From the NCBI GenBank assembly GCA_949317995.1, contig OX439045.1, forward strand, positions 2,761,174 through 2,825,173: a stretch of DNA of 64,000 bases. The letters are read 5' to 3'. The stretch comes from Acholoe squamosa. Taxonomy: Eukaryota; Annelida; Polychaeta; Phyllodocida; Polynoidae. The position numbers and the translations under genes are program-made. Positions 26,701-41,700 of this stretch are shown piece after piece; position 1 is the stretch's first letter, and each line of letters begins with the position of its first letter. Under the pieces are notes generated by a model. The model searched no databases, had not been told where the DNA came from, and saw only the letters and a list, made by a program, of their open reading frames with translations.

Positions 26701-29700
26701 GATTGGGCAGTTTCGTCTTTTGCCACCAGGTGCCGTTTGAGTAGATCGTGTCTACTCCCTTTAAAGTAGGTGCACCAATATTGGTCCATAGTGAAAAAGC
26801 TCAGGAGCATTCAATAAGCCACAGTAGACCTCTGAGATGGTGCATAAACTGGGAAGCGGTGGTTTGAAGCCGAAGTGTGTATCTGACTATATTCTTGAAT
26901 TCTAGGTGTGTCATATATGCAGAATGCGCCTTATACGCTGGAGATTACGGTATTTTAACTCATACAGCATTCTGTACCTTTTTACAGGAGAAGTTGAGTC
27001 TAGAGAACACCATCGAGAGTCTAAAGGAGGACCACAAGGTGCAGATCAAGGACTTCATGACCCAGATAGAGGAGAACGCCAAGCGTAATAAGGACAAGTA
27101 TGAGTCGCTCACAGCCGCTCACACCGAGCAGATGGAGCAACTCAAGGCTGAGCACTCTGTGACACTACAGGAGAGGCTAGATGAGCTCCAGCAGCAGTAC
27201 CAGGTCCAGATTGACACCATGACTAAGGACTATGAGAAGAACTTGAGCTCCTCCAACACTGATATGACTGACATGTATGTAGCACAGATAGAGGCGCTCA
27301 AAGAGGCCCATCAGAAGGCTGCCGACGAGCAGAGAGAGCAGTTGGAGACTTTCAGGAAGCAGGTCAGCGAGCTGTCGCAGAAAAACGCTGAACTCAGTAA
27401 GGAGATTGAGGATAAGACGAGGGATTATGAGGCACAAGTTAATGCATTACAAACCCAGCTAAAGGAACAAGGGGAGCTCAGTGAGAAGTTGACCAAAGAG
27501 AAGGAGAATCTACAAGCAAAGTTCTCCAAGCAGAAGGAAAAACTTGATGCAAGGTTTAAAAAGGTAAAAGAGGAGGTGGGTACTTTGAATGAAAAACTTA
27601 CACACTTAACAAATGAAAATGACAGTTTACAAAAGAGCCTCAATGAAAACAAAAAGGAGAATGCGAAAAAACTTGAAAATTTGGAACTGAAGGATCAGCA
27701 GATCTTTGACTTAACACAGAAGGCGGAGAGCGAGAAATCACAGTTAAGTTCAGAACTGGAGATGAAGCAAAAGGAGCTGGAGCAGAAGGTTGAGCAGTAT
27801 GAGACGAGGCTAAAGGACGAGCGCACAAATCACGAACAGGAAATGAACCGACGGTTAGAAGTTGTGCAGCTCCAACAGCAATCATCAGCCGACGAGGTAG
27901 TGACCGAATTAAACAAGCAGCTTACATCTGCTAACGAGAAGATTGGTGCTCATGAAATGCTGATACAAGAACTGAAGATGCAGGAGTCTGATTTATCAAA
28001 CAAACTTGACAATTCACAGAAGGAGCATAGCACCAAGATCAGCAGTCTTAATGAAGACATTGCCAACTTGGAGCAGAAAATAGCAAACCTGACTGAGAAA
28101 GAGAACCAGCTGAAGAAAGATAAGGAACAATTGGAGAGTGATTATGAGGAAAAACTGTCAGCTCAGACAAAGTCTATAAATGATATGAGGGATAATGTCG
28201 AACAGTTGAAAAAGGCGGAAAGTGACTTAAAGGAACAGCTTGATGCTACGATACAGGAATGGCAATCCAAAATGTCTGCCGCTGAGGAGAAACAAAGCGC
28301 TGAAATGTCCCAGTTGTCTCAAACCTTATCCGAGAACCAAAGTCAATTACAAACTGTGATAGGAGAGTTGGAGACGGCGCGGACGGAAAACGCGAACATA
28401 TCAAATAGACTCACCACAGAACTTGACAACAAGTCTGCTGAACTAGAAGATACCATTAACAAAACAAAACAGCTTCAAGAAGAGCTACAAAAGTCCCAAC
28501 AGTCCCAGACAGAGCAGCTAGAATCTGTGAAATCAGACCTGCAACAGAAAACTGAAGAAGTAAATGCCTTTCGGACTGAGCTTCAGGAAAAGTTGAGTCG
28601 TGCTGATGAAGCCACTCAGAGAGTGGCGGAGCTCGAGCAGAATTTGACAACATGGAAGACGGCGGCTGAGGAGAAGGAGGGTGCACAGTCAGACTTGTTA
28701 CACAAAATATCCGAGATGGAGTCGAGCGCACAACAACAACGAGAAGCTCTGCAGGAGAAGGTGTCCCTGTTAGAGAAACAGGTAAGTTGATGTTAAGTGG
28801 ACTCTTTGTTGGACTCCTTTAAAAGTGTACTTTTTGATATTTTAGTGCTTTTTGTAGTCATGATGCACCAATACAGTTCTGGCAAGTATTGTTATTAGTG
28901 CATCATGACCATCAAAGACTGTATCAAGTCCATATTGGTTGAAATGATGCATGAACATAGGCTGCTGCTAAATCCACATGATACTTTTCACCATTAGGCC
29001 ACACCAAAAAAATAAGTTGGTCTACGGATTTTGGTTTTGAAAAAATGGTGCGAGCAAGCGAAATTTTTTGAAATTTTTTTAAAGAATTTTTTGGCGTCCA
29101 ATGGATTCTTTGCTGGAAAAGTGAGGCGGGCGAAAAAAAATTTATTTTAAAAAAAAAAGTTGCCAAATATCACAGAGAAAACTTGTAGAAAGTGAAGCGA
29201 GCGAAATCCGTTGACGAAATTCTTTTTTCAAAGAAAATAAAAATTTGTATTTCCGAAAATATGGAGAGGGAAATCCGTAGACCAACTTATTAAACGAGGC
29301 AAGGGCTTTTGACACCACCTTTCTGACCTCTTGTCTACTAGCCCTTAGCCGAGTTTCTTATGATTACCAAGTTTCAATTGCTATTTTGGCCTCTAGCAGA
29401 TTACATGCACCACCAAAAAACTATTCCATTACACAGCATATGCCCTATCACACCCTTCAAAGACCCCATGAGTCATATTTCTATTTACATGAAAATCTTT
29501 TGATAAATGATGAAAAAAACATTTCATGGGGTATGCTTTTCTTATATTTAGATTCCAAGAATTTGCATAGACCATCAAAACCTGTCATTTAGCCCTATTT
29601 CTGTTACAACTGAACCCCCAAAAATTAGTCATATAGTGAGACAAAAAGTAAGACAAAGCTATCCATGTAATAGAATTTACATTTAAGGTGTACTTTGATG

Positions 29701-32700
29701 GCTGTGACATGGTAATTACTGTTGGTTTTTTTTCCTATGGAGAAATGCATGGGATTTAGGGCTCTTTTTACCCTAAATAAAAGGGTAATCAAACTGTCTT
29801 TAACCCCACTTATAGACAGATTTCAGATTTTTTAGAAGAGGAGGGCATAGAGTAGGTATGGGGGCAGTGCGTGCCATGGTTATCTGGGCAAATATCTTTT
29901 GATATAGTTGATTTTGAAGGCCTTCCAATTTGGTTTATTGATAGGTTTAATTCCAAGATTCTCTCATAGACAAAACATTAGTCTTGCATTGGAGTTGGAT
30001 CTAGGTGAGTACATAGAGGAGCCTAGTAGGTTTCTCTATGGTAAGTATCAGCAGTGAGATAGCTGGGCCCTTTAAGAAGATTGGCTTCCAATCATTTCCC
30101 ATGGGAAAGGAAGGAAATGTAACAAGTAATTATAACAAGGTCACATCACCTTGGCTACACTGTCTGTGATGTTAATTGTAGGATCAACAATGACTGTCTA
30201 TGGATGGATGGATGGATGGATGGATGGGACTACGGGGGTCGGGACGGGGGTCGGGACAGGGGTCGGGACGGGGGTCGGGACGGGGGTCGGGATACTCAGA
30301 GCTGTGCTGGTAGTTGTGTTGGGAGGGGGAGGAAGACAATCAAGCAGCTAAATGTGTCCTTAATGACATAGTGGGAAAGTCATGGGCAAGTCATCAAGCC
30401 TAGGCTCTGTACCCTTGCCTCGTTTCCTTTCTGTCTCTCCAAGACATACTCTCGACTCAACTGTTTTAAAATAAACGCTCTCTTGTTTTTTTATGTTTCA
30501 TGCATCACTGCATAATTCAAATCAGCTGTTTACATTGTCATAGTAGACTATTAATGTGGTAGTGACAACTAGGAATACAGCATTTTAATGTAAAGTTGAT
30601 GATATGCATTATTACAAAAGCTGTGATGATGACCAATAATGCACACAATTATGTTAATTTCATGTGAATAACACTGTCCATAGACTTAACACTAGAGTGG
30701 CGCTCCCCAGTTGAACACGGAATAAACACAGAACTGAACTGCCTAGGATACATTTTCATTGACCTACCCCTCGGGGGAGACGGTCCCCCTCAGGGTGGAT
30801 CGATGATAATTCAGTTATGTCTAATTACCCTATGGACTTACACAATGACACCTGCCAGTGGCACAGGGGTGCTAGAGTCAGTGATACACTACAGTGGGCA
30901 TACACAATATACTGTAATCTCCCGCGTAGAAGATGGGCTGCGCGTATAAGACGCACCCCAAACTTAGCAAATGCATTTTCACGTATAAGACGCACATTTT
31001 AAGGCTCAATTTTGTAAATCCAGTACTGTTCTATAGTAAAATTACCCCTCGTATAAGACGCACCCCCAACTTGAAGAAATCCTATAAGACGCACAAGGCA
31101 TTTGTTTGGCGTAGAGGACGCGTCTTATACGCGAGGTTTTACGAAATGGTAGAGTTCTTATAAATGCATGTACCACATTGTGCACAACTTCCTCCCTGTT
31201 ATATCCAGCTACAGGAGAAGGAGAGTACATCAGCAGACATCTCATCCCGCCTGGAGGCGCTGCAGGAAACACTCCGTGAGAGGGACTCGGTGATATCTCA
31301 GAAGGAGGCAAAGGTACTCAGTGTACAGACGGAGCGGGAGTCTCTTGTACAGCAACACTCACACACCGTGACAGACCTACAACACCAGCTTAACGATAGG
31401 GACCAGAAGGTGCGCGATATGGAACTAGAGGTAGGAGTTATGGCTTTAGGGCAGTCATGAGATGGCATTCAGTCCAGTTAAATAATAGGAAAAGCAAGCA
31501 TACTGTTTGAAAAAAAGAAGAATTAGACTTTTTACCTGCAGTGTACCAAGTGAATCTACCTGCGTGCAACTGAAAAGCTCTATTCACAAAACTTTTAAGC
31601 GACACCAAGAGTCCAGGTTGATACTCAATAAGGCATCTGCCGGCTTATACTTTTCTTTCGGCACAGCTTGATATATTCAGATTGACCTCTAGTTCGCAAA
31701 TTTTATATCAGCCGAGGCTTATACATAGTATCAGTGGGTATCTCACTTGAGAAACACTTGCATATTAGTGTTTAAAACAGTAGTGGGAATCAGATTCAAA
31801 TTTGTAAATGTTTTTATTTGCTAGGATCAATAACAGAGTTGGTCTTCTTGTGTAAACGAGTGGTTTAATTGCTAATCAAGGTGCAGAAAATCCAACAACT
31901 GGCTGTAGAGGACAAAGATGCTGCCATCCTGCAGGTCCAAGGTCAGCTGGACAAGAAGACGGCAGAGCTTGACGCAGCCAATAAGAAGTTTGGTCAGCTA
32001 CGGGAGGAGGCAAAGTCGCGTATAAAAGACCTGAAGGCACGCATGGAGGAAACTACCGTACAGTTAGAGGATAAGGACAAACAAATAGCTGCTAAGGTGA
32101 GAAAATTAACTAGTACAGGTGTCCACAGAGGCAATATGCTATTGTGAAATGCTGCACATAAGCCACTGCAGCTGTTATGCTGTAATCTCTGTGCAGTTTA
32201 TACCATAGTAACTTGCATATAAGGTGCAAGCTATGGGGCACACCTAGGACTTCATTTTGGTCACTTTATGGCTGTGGCTTATAGCCAGGGATTCTACGGG
32301 TTTGTATAAGTGGACAACCACAGAGTTTCCGTTACAGTAATTAGTTTGCTGAGATTCCCAAACCCAGGGTAGTAGGGCTAAGTGAAATTTCACCCCCTCT
32401 CCCCCCCCCAAAAAAAAAAAATATATATATATATAACTTAGTGTAATACCCCACAGATAAGGTGCACCTACAAGGTGTACCTGGGGCAAAGTCGAGCTCG
32501 TTTTAGTACTGCTCTATGTACCGTAATCTCCCGCGTATAAGGCGCGTCTTATACGGGGGGTTTTAGTTCCCATTGGATCCACAAGGGGGACACCAAGACC
32601 TTTCTTTTGATTTCTTACATGCCCCCTTGGTCAAAATGGGACAAAATGGGGCCCAGTAGGGTCCGGGATGGCCCAAGCTACACATAGGTTTTTGAATTTT

Positions 32701-35700
32701 GAAAATTCATCCAGTAGAACCAAAGTTATGAATTTTTCATTTTTTTGAGAATTTTCCAAAACTCTAGGTGCGCCTTATACGCGGGCTGTGCCTTATACGC
32801 GGGAGATTACGGTAATATCCTCACCTATAAGGTGCAGCCTGATAAGGTATTTTTATGGAACACCGCGAAGGCTTATCATTGCATGTAAGCTACATCTTAT
32901 ATGTATTACAGTAAAATAAGTTAAAAACTTGTTTTGCAGGAGACGGAGATGCAGATGCGGGTGCAGACATTACTGGAGGAGTTTGAGGTGGAGAAGGCAG
33001 AGTTGGTGAAGGAGCATGAGGCGAGTGTTAATACACTAACACAACAAGTACAGCATGAGAAGGACTCACTCACAGCGTACAAGGTAAGAACCATTAAACA
33101 TGTGGCCATTTAGCACTGTAACGGTTCGTTTTATGTGTTTATGTTGGGTGGCTCTTAGGCTCGCTTAATACTAGACGTATCACACAACACGAGAAGTTCG
33201 GGTTGGGCAAAGCCCTTTAGACTTCCCACCTGTTCAGGTGGGCTTTATTTGAGAAGTCTACTATTACGTCTGGACTGGACTAGGTCCAGTCCCCTTCTGC
33301 GGATCGTCCAGCTCCTTAGTAGGAGCTGGATGCGAGGCGTGGTGCTGCCCCCTCTTGTACCAAATGGGTATCGCAAAGCGACACCTGGTTGGCATAGAAG
33401 GAACGAGCACATCTCTCGGATGAACCGCACTAATGTATACACGACGATGCCGGCCCCTACAGCACTCATCAATACATACGGTTTTTGATATAACTGTAAG
33501 GGTGTTTATAAATGCGCACTGCTCTTGTTAAGTCAGGGCCAGGAGTTGGACCCCATAAACCCCCAAATTCCTCTTTAGAAGATATTGTAGGAGTGCATGT
33601 CCTGTCTTAGGGCAGAATATCCTCCTTATTTATGTTACAGTCGACATAAACATGTTTGCTATCAACTGACAATAACTAGGTTTGAGCTGGATAGAAGTTG
33701 CAGTGTATAGACTTTGTTTTAATATGAAGTTCTTTCCAATGAAACATGACAAGAACTCATCATCAAAAATGTCAGTTCTCTTAGTGTAACACCTGCTGTT
33801 CTCACCATCCAGGAGACCGTGGAGAAGCATCAAGCTGAACAACAAGAACAGACAAAGGATGCGATCAGTACACTCAAGGCACAGCTTGACGACACACTGA
33901 AACAGAAGGAGGACGGGTTTAATACTCGTCTGAAGGAACACGAAGAAGCCAAAGCAAATGGTAACAAAAAAACCATGAAAATTCTTGACTTGATATAAAT
34001 GAAGCAAACATAGGGAATTTAAAGAACATTTATTCATCTGCAAGAATTAGTCTTCTCAGGACTTTCTCTGAATGAAGGGATGTTCAATTCTGTGTATTTT
34101 ATGCTCTACAAAATTCCTTAGCTTATGATATAATAATCAAACATAGTTTAAAGGTACCATTGCTTGACAAGCAAGATTTACAAAAAGTCTTTGATTGATA
34201 CCTGATGAAAAGAAAATTACTTGGACTTGACCTATGAAATTCTGGCCAATATCTCTTGGTACCAAAAAGAGCCTAAAATAAGTGAATAATCCCCATCAAT
34301 AGTAAACAATGAAGGAATTAACTAAATACCACCTGCTTAGCTTTCTGAGATCATCAAGGTCAGAAAAAGTGCCATACACTGCATATATAACAACTCCGTT
34401 CTGCATTGCATGTATTCCTTCAGTTCACAACTTTCAGTTTCCATTCACACTATAGTTCTATGCAGCAAGAAAGGGATGACTTTCATAGAAGTTTTGATGC
34501 CCTTTTCTGGGACTATTTATCAAAAGATGAATGCTTAGTGAATCCCCTGTAGGGGCTGACCAGGTTCACATATTAAGACACTTGATCAAGACAATCTCAT
34601 GAAAATTCTGCTGAAACTATAGTGAATTCTTTTTTTCTTCTATTATTTTCATTCTGTTTGAAAAGTCATCATTTCTTGCTGTATGAGTCTATAGCATCCT
34701 TTGCTAATTAACACTCCTCTACGAAAAAGTGCATGGATACCTTTTTATTTCAGAATTAAAACAGGCTTTGAGTGACAAAGATGACCAGCTCCAAAAGCAG
34801 ATTGAGGAAGTGAAAAGTAAGAGTGTAGAAGGAAAAGATGCAACCATATCGGAACTTCAAGCCACACATAATGCTGAATTAGAGAGACTCAAACAAGAAT
34901 TAGGCGAAGCGCAAGGTCAACTTCTGAAACTTAATCAACTCTCAGAGGAAGCAGAGCATTTGAATCAAAATAAATCTCAGTTAGAAGGTGAAATTAAAAA
35001 TCTTCAGGAGAAATTTGAATCAGAAATACAGGAAAAAACAACCAAGGAGAACCAATTAACTGAGGAAGTGCAGCAGTTGTCAAGCAGATCTGCCTCTTTG
35101 GAAGAGGAGGTGAAGAAATTAACTGAACAAATTGAAGTTTGCCAAAAGGGCTCAGAAACCCTACAGGGGGATTATGAGGCCAAGGTCAAGGCCATTCAGG
35201 AGCAGTATCAGAATGAGGTCCAAACTAAACAATCAGAATTAGAGGAAAAGATTGACAACATCAAAATCAGTTATGAAAAAGAAATTGAGCAAATAAAGGC
35301 AGAACACACTAAGAGCCTTCAGGAACAAACCCAAATGATTGAGGAGAATAATGCTACATTGAAAGAACATAAATCTTTAATAGAACAAAAACAGAAGGAA
35401 CTTAAAGAGCTGCGAGACAAATTCAAGCAGCTGAAAGAAAAGGCCCATGCAAAATTAGAAGAGTTGAGAGGGCAGTTGGACTCTAAAGACGCCGCAGCTG
35501 CAGCCCTTACGGCGCAGGTTGAAGCAACCCAAAAGGAATATGAAGTACGTCTTGCAGAAATGATGGAAAATGACATTGAGCTGCAAGCTAAGCTAAAGGA
35601 GTTGACTACAAAGTTAAATAACACAGAGGAACAGTTACAGGAATATACACAAACCCTAGAAAGCACTGTGGAAGGTTATAAAAAGGAGCTGTCCTCTCAG

Positions 35701-38700
35701 AAAACGTTCTATGAGGAACAAATGGCTCTTCTGACACAGCAGGTGACAGAGTTTAGAGATCAGTCCAAACTTACAACAGAAGGTCTACAAAAAGAACTTC
35801 AAGAAAAGATTGATGAGAAAAATAACCAGTTAAAAGAACAATCAGAAAAACACACAGAAGAGGTTACAAAAGTCAAGGAGACTTTCAAGCTCAAATTACA
35901 GGAACTGAAGCAGCAGTATGCAGCTAAGGTCAAAGATGCAGTTAGTCAAGGTGAAACCAAAGTTAAAGAAGTTCAGGAGTCAATAGAATCAGCTCTTAAT
36001 GATAAAAAGAGTGCATTATTAGAGGTAGAAAATCTAAAGGAAGTGCTAAGCCAAAAGGACACTGAAATCAAGGACTTTGAGACTAAAATCAAAATCACAG
36101 AAGTGGAAATGTTGGAAAAGGTGCAATTACAAGAGAGTACATTGGCTGAGGTAGAAAGTCTGAAACAGGTGCTAAATCAGAAAGATGATGTAATAAAGGA
36201 GCTTGAGACCAAGATCAAAACCACAGAGGAGGAATTGAGTGAAAAGGTTCAATTACAAGAGCAGGAGTTGAAGATTTTAAGAGATGAAGTTGAAAATGAA
36301 AAAGAGAAAAGCTTGAACTCAGAGACTGAGGTCCAAGAGCAGCTTATTGTGAAGGAGGAGCAGATAAAGGTGGAGTATGAAAGCAAACTTGGTGCCACAA
36401 ACTCTAGATGTGCCCAGATAGAGGAGGAGAAAAAACAAGAACTACACTCCATAAAACAGGAATATGAACAGCTTTTGAACACAAAGCAGTTAGAATATGA
36501 ACAAGATCGAGACGCCAGGTTAAAAGATCTGGAAGATAGCTGCGCCGAGAAAATATCTAAAAAAGATGAAGAGTGCCAAGTTAAACTTGCAGAGTTAAAG
36601 AAAAAAGCTGAAACTAAATTGATGCAGATAAAGAAAACTCTTGAAGGCAACCGTGACGGAGTTGTCGCTGAGTTGAATGAAAGCAATTCTAAATTGCAGG
36701 ACACTGTTAGTGAATTAGAAACACAAATTGCTCAAATAGAACAAGAAAAATCACAACTTGAAGCCAGAGTTAGCCAGTTAGAACAGGAACATGCAGCAGA
36801 AAAAGAGACACTGAAGTCAAGTTTCGAGACAGAGTTACAGTCGAAACAGGCAATTATCACAGAAAGTTTGCAAAAGTCAGACTCTGAACAAATATTAGCC
36901 TCCAACCTCAAAGTTGAGGAATCAAGACTTACAGAAAGGATTAGTGTGATAGAAAAGGAGAAGGCTGATTTGGAAGAACGAAAAGTCAGCTTGGAAAAGG
37001 AGATAAAAACTTCTAAAAAGCAAATAGAAAAACAAAAAACTGAGATCGAGCGGCTTAATCATGCTCATGATGTTGACATGAGGACTATGAAACTAGAACA
37101 TGAGGAGGAACTGGAGAAGTTGAAGGGAGAATACGATGGTCGGATAGAGGACATTGAAACCGACCACAATGTACGGGTTAAACAGCTGGTGAAGGAGTTC
37201 CAGCTGAAGGTGGCAGAAAAGGAGCGGGACTTCCAGGAAACCTTCAGTAACGTCGTTGGTGAGTGGTTCATTTAAACCTGTGAAGGCCATTAGTGCATCC
37301 ATGCATCATGCCCATTGGCCATCATGATGCATAAATGTAGCCCTGGCGAGTAACTCGCCAGGGCTACATTCATGCATCATGCCAACCCCATGGGTTCACT
37401 AATAGAACTTATAAAAGCTATCAGTAGTCATGTTATTTTAGACATTTTCCCAATTAGACCAGGACACACATAACATTTTCTCCATCTACTACCCCATACT
37501 TATCCCATACATATTAACATAAAAGATATCACGGTGTCTTTATTTCTTATCTTACTTCTTCATGCTCGAGTTTCTGTGCTTTGTTCCATCATACCACTTG
37601 ATTGTTGTAAGGATGCAGTCAGCTGCTTTGGAATATGTTTATATTTATTTTTGAATTAACCTCAATTACACCTGATGAGACCCATTGAGGTCAAAACCTT
37701 GACATTCACCCATAGCACTCAATGCTGTGTTATACTCAAAACATATGTTGTGAGTTACAGTCCAAGAGTGTCACTCTCCAACACCTGTAGACACCAATAA
37801 ACCATCATTGGTGTCATGGTGACAATGCATTCCTGTGTATGACATCACTGAATGCCATGGAGACACACCTTAGCAACGGAAGTTGATAAGGTGAGGCGAG
37901 CATGGCAACTGTGCCAGTAGCATGAAGGTAGTGTTGAGGTGAGGAGGTGCAGACAGTCGTCTCCCGAGTGGAATATGTTACTAACATTGTGAAAATGTTC
38001 ATTATTTAACCCTACATGGTCCATTGAATTGATATACTATGGACTATGATTGTAATGCTATGAATGAAGCCCAGGTGAGTTACTCACCATGGCTTCATCA
38101 TGATGCACAACCAGCGAGTAACTCGCCACAGCTGCATCCATGCATCATGATGACCCAAAAGCATAATGCATTAAATACTGTTAAAAAGCAGCACCTCACA
38201 TAAAGTTTGAAAAAAGAAATTACACTAATCTTTGTGACTGAAATGGAACTCTCTTGCAGAGAAGGGAAGGAGAGAAGAAGACAAGATAACGTATGAGCAC
38301 AGGAAAGAAATGGAAGAATTGATACAAGACCTACATGAAAAGGACCAAAAAATGGAAGAGCTAATTGACGATTACGAAGTTCAACTCCAGGTAACGCATT
38401 CACAAAATATGTACACCCTATTTATCATTTTAAGTGCAAAGCACACTTTAAAGTAATATCTATCAGGTCAGTAATGTTATTGATCACCAAAATCAAACAT
38501 TTCTTGGCACTTTCTGAAACATTGGGCAAAATCCTCGATCCTCGCCTTACACTTGGGTATCTGTTGTTTGGATCCATCTGCTCCACCTCACAAAGAGTTC
38601 CTAAGATTAGACTTTAGCAAGTAATCATGTATTCTATAAGGAATAACTAGGGTTAGTTTCACATTCAAGCCACACCTTATACACAAAGTACATCGGTAAT

Positions 38701-41700
38701 TACAACCCACTACATGTCTGACATAAGGCGAGGGACGAGACACACAAAGCCGAGCTGGAAGAGAAATATCATGAGTTGAGTGAACTGGAGGCACTGAGAG
38801 CGGAGCAGGAGCAGGCGTTCCACACAGAGCGTGAGACGATGGAGGCCGACATCCGCGCCCAGCTCACCAAGCAGTTTGAGAGTCGAGAACAGTTACACCA
38901 GGAGGAGTTAGAGGGACTCAGTAAGGAATGGCAGCATGAGCGACAGGTTAGGACCACCCGGCTTTCATACTACTAGACACTTACAGAGTAAATCTATTGA
39001 ACCGTTTAAAGACTGATAGTGCATCAGACTCAGAGGCGAAGGAAGCAAATCTTCTTTGGGGGGGGGGCCCAGTTGGGGGCCCACGTCAACCACCTTGAAT
39101 TGTTGGCTAAAGCACAGTAGCACCTATATATACCTATATAAAATCTGTATAGAAAGGTAATTTTTGATGAATTTTAGATCTGGGTTGAGACCCAGGCCCC
39201 CATTTTCCCTATCCCATTAATATATCAATCTAATTTGAGGTGCAAAGTTTTAGCTTCTTGTTCAATGCATTATAAATTCTTGCCAAATTTTTTTTTTTGG
39301 GGGGGGGGCCCAGACATACTCAGGCACCACCTCCTTTATGATTGGGGGGCCAAGCCCCCCCCCTTTTCCTACGCCCCTGCAGACCTATTGGTCATGATGC
39401 ATGAGTGCAAAGCTGGGCACTACCTTGCCAGTGCTACAGTCATGCATTGTGTTGATCATGTGGGGTTGATACACTCCTGGAGCACTTCATTGGTGCATCA
39501 TGCTGACTAATTGGCATGATACACTTCTGCATTTTAAAGGGTTAAATAAGTTACAACAATTAAGTTACAACAAGAGATTTAATCTCTTAAAGTGATTCAA
39601 GTTTTCTCCAGTATTGGAGAACTCTGGCCACAGTGTGCCCTGATCACAGTGTTTTTGTTCTGATTGTAGTTTTATACAAACTTTGGCACATCCTTCTGCT
39701 AATGACACACATATATACATCTAGAGTCATTGTTGTAGAGCATGCCTCTTTTACTTCACAAATGTCAGTAAAGCTTAGATTGTGATAGTTGCAGAATTAT
39801 ACAAGTTTGATGTTTTGACATCATGACTTTTACAAACCTTTTCTCATACCTACACATAAGACCTTTGATTTATACAGTGTATCACATCAATAGCACTTTT
39901 AAGACTCACATACCTTTAGTTTCTTTTCATTAAATGTATTTCCAGTTCACTGTTCCACTAGATATATTTCTGAATAATGCTCCCAAGAGAGGGTGTATTG
40001 AAAATGAAATATGTACATGCTTGCCTACTTTTGACAAGAATACTACATTTTGACATATATGATTTTGCTTACTAGAAGAGTTTCATAGATGAAGCTATGG
40101 TATTATGAATCTGTATCACCATGGTAACTGGAATTCCCCTTGTTACCATGACTGTTGTTTAATATGGACTTAGCCTGAATTTTGATTATCATCAACTTGA
40201 CTTCTCCCCAAGGTCACTGCAATAAATTTACACTCTTTTATGCCTCACTATATTTGATAAGAAGACAACCAAAAGTCTCAGTTTTGAAAATAAAAACAAA
40301 TGTTCCAGATTATTATGCTAGCAAACATTGCTCTCCATGGAATTCTGTTTCAAATACTTCATTTTGTACTGTGATATAATGTTTTGCAGTCTTATTTTTG
40401 AGCGAGGCAACCCTCACAGATTTTGGTGTCCTTTTGAGAAAAAAAATATGGTCGAGTCGCATCTTGTTGAGAAGTCAAAGTTGACCTGCTGTTTGTGTAT
40501 ACTCGTTGTTGACTCGTCGCTTACCTCTGTGTCATTCCCTCGTTGTGTCTAGAGCACCGCCTCTGCATCAGACGAATCACAGCCACAGGTAGTAAAGCAT
40601 TGTTTGTTTACCTTAGTTGCTACAAATTAATTTTACCCTGAAGACTCATACAGGTTCATAAAGGTTCCTTTAATGATGTATTTACATTCTAAAGGGAATG
40701 GGGGTGTCTTTCTATTTCGTGGAAATGAGTATTTTTTGGAATTGAAGATTTTTTGGAATTTCACCTTAGCGAAGCATGTGCCCCGAAACCCCCAGTTTTG
40801 TTGACACAATCCAAAGAAAATTTTCAGGAACTTTCTGTTTCTGTTGTCAGTTTGCAGGTGTGTGAGATTTACTTCTTTTTATATTATTCATAACAGTGGG
40901 TTTGCATACAGTCTGCATTGATGCTATTATTATGTACAGGGTTCCTACTGCTTAGGAAATGCCTGAGAACAAACTTGGCCAGGAAAAGTCTCTAATTTGG
41001 TGGTGGTTGAAGGAAGATCAGAACTGTTGACCTGTCAGAACTGTTGATCAACTAAAATATAATATGTCCTTAACTAAAAATGTGTAGATATGATTATGGA
41101 AACCTTGGATTTTCTTTTTTTTTCTTCTATGGGAACTCTGTATGGTCTATAAATATTCCCTAGTTATTACAAATTAAATTTAATTTTTTATGTAAATAAG
41201 AGATTGACTTCTTGGGGGATTTCCTTTCAGCAAAAGTACCTGATACTCAGGTTGACAATGAGAGGGTATCTTGAAAATATTTCAACATAAAAATAACAAA
41301 CACCACCTGGTAAAGTGACTAACTGTCAATCTAGCTAATAACTTTATGCAAACTCATTCACTTATTTATTTTTGTCCATACAACATACAGAGATGTAAGT
41401 TGTCAGGGATTTCCCTGAAAATAGGGATTTCAAAAATCTTTAAATTTAGTCCAAACAGGGATATCATGAGCCCTCAGGGTAGTAGACAATGTGAGTATTC
41501 ATGTTTATCATAAAACAAATTCAATGAATCTTGTGTTCTTTCCCTAATCCTCTATTTCACACAGGCCCTGGCCTCAGTTGTCTGCTTCAGCCAGTGACTC
41601 CACTAAGGAGTAGGCAGGCCCCCTGGTGTAAGCAGAGGGACTTACTGGCCCAGGGGTAGGCCAGGGATAAGGTTTGGGCAGGGAACCACAGGGGTGAACC

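Larger units (their letters stand above)
28782..31214 (+). other. golgin intron 11
   Basis: GCATCATG repeat, an inverted AT-rich stretch around AATAAGTTGGTCTACGGATT (29011) and its complement (about 29276-29293), the GGGGTCGGGACG repeat and the MITE at 30910. Confidence 0.65.

Noticed and set aside
33225..33250. Bacterial-type terminator (stem followed by T-rich CTTTATTT)
   Set aside because: The window is clearly eukaryotic, and no prokaryotic gene lies beside it. Kept only as part of an unexplained stem-loop cluster.
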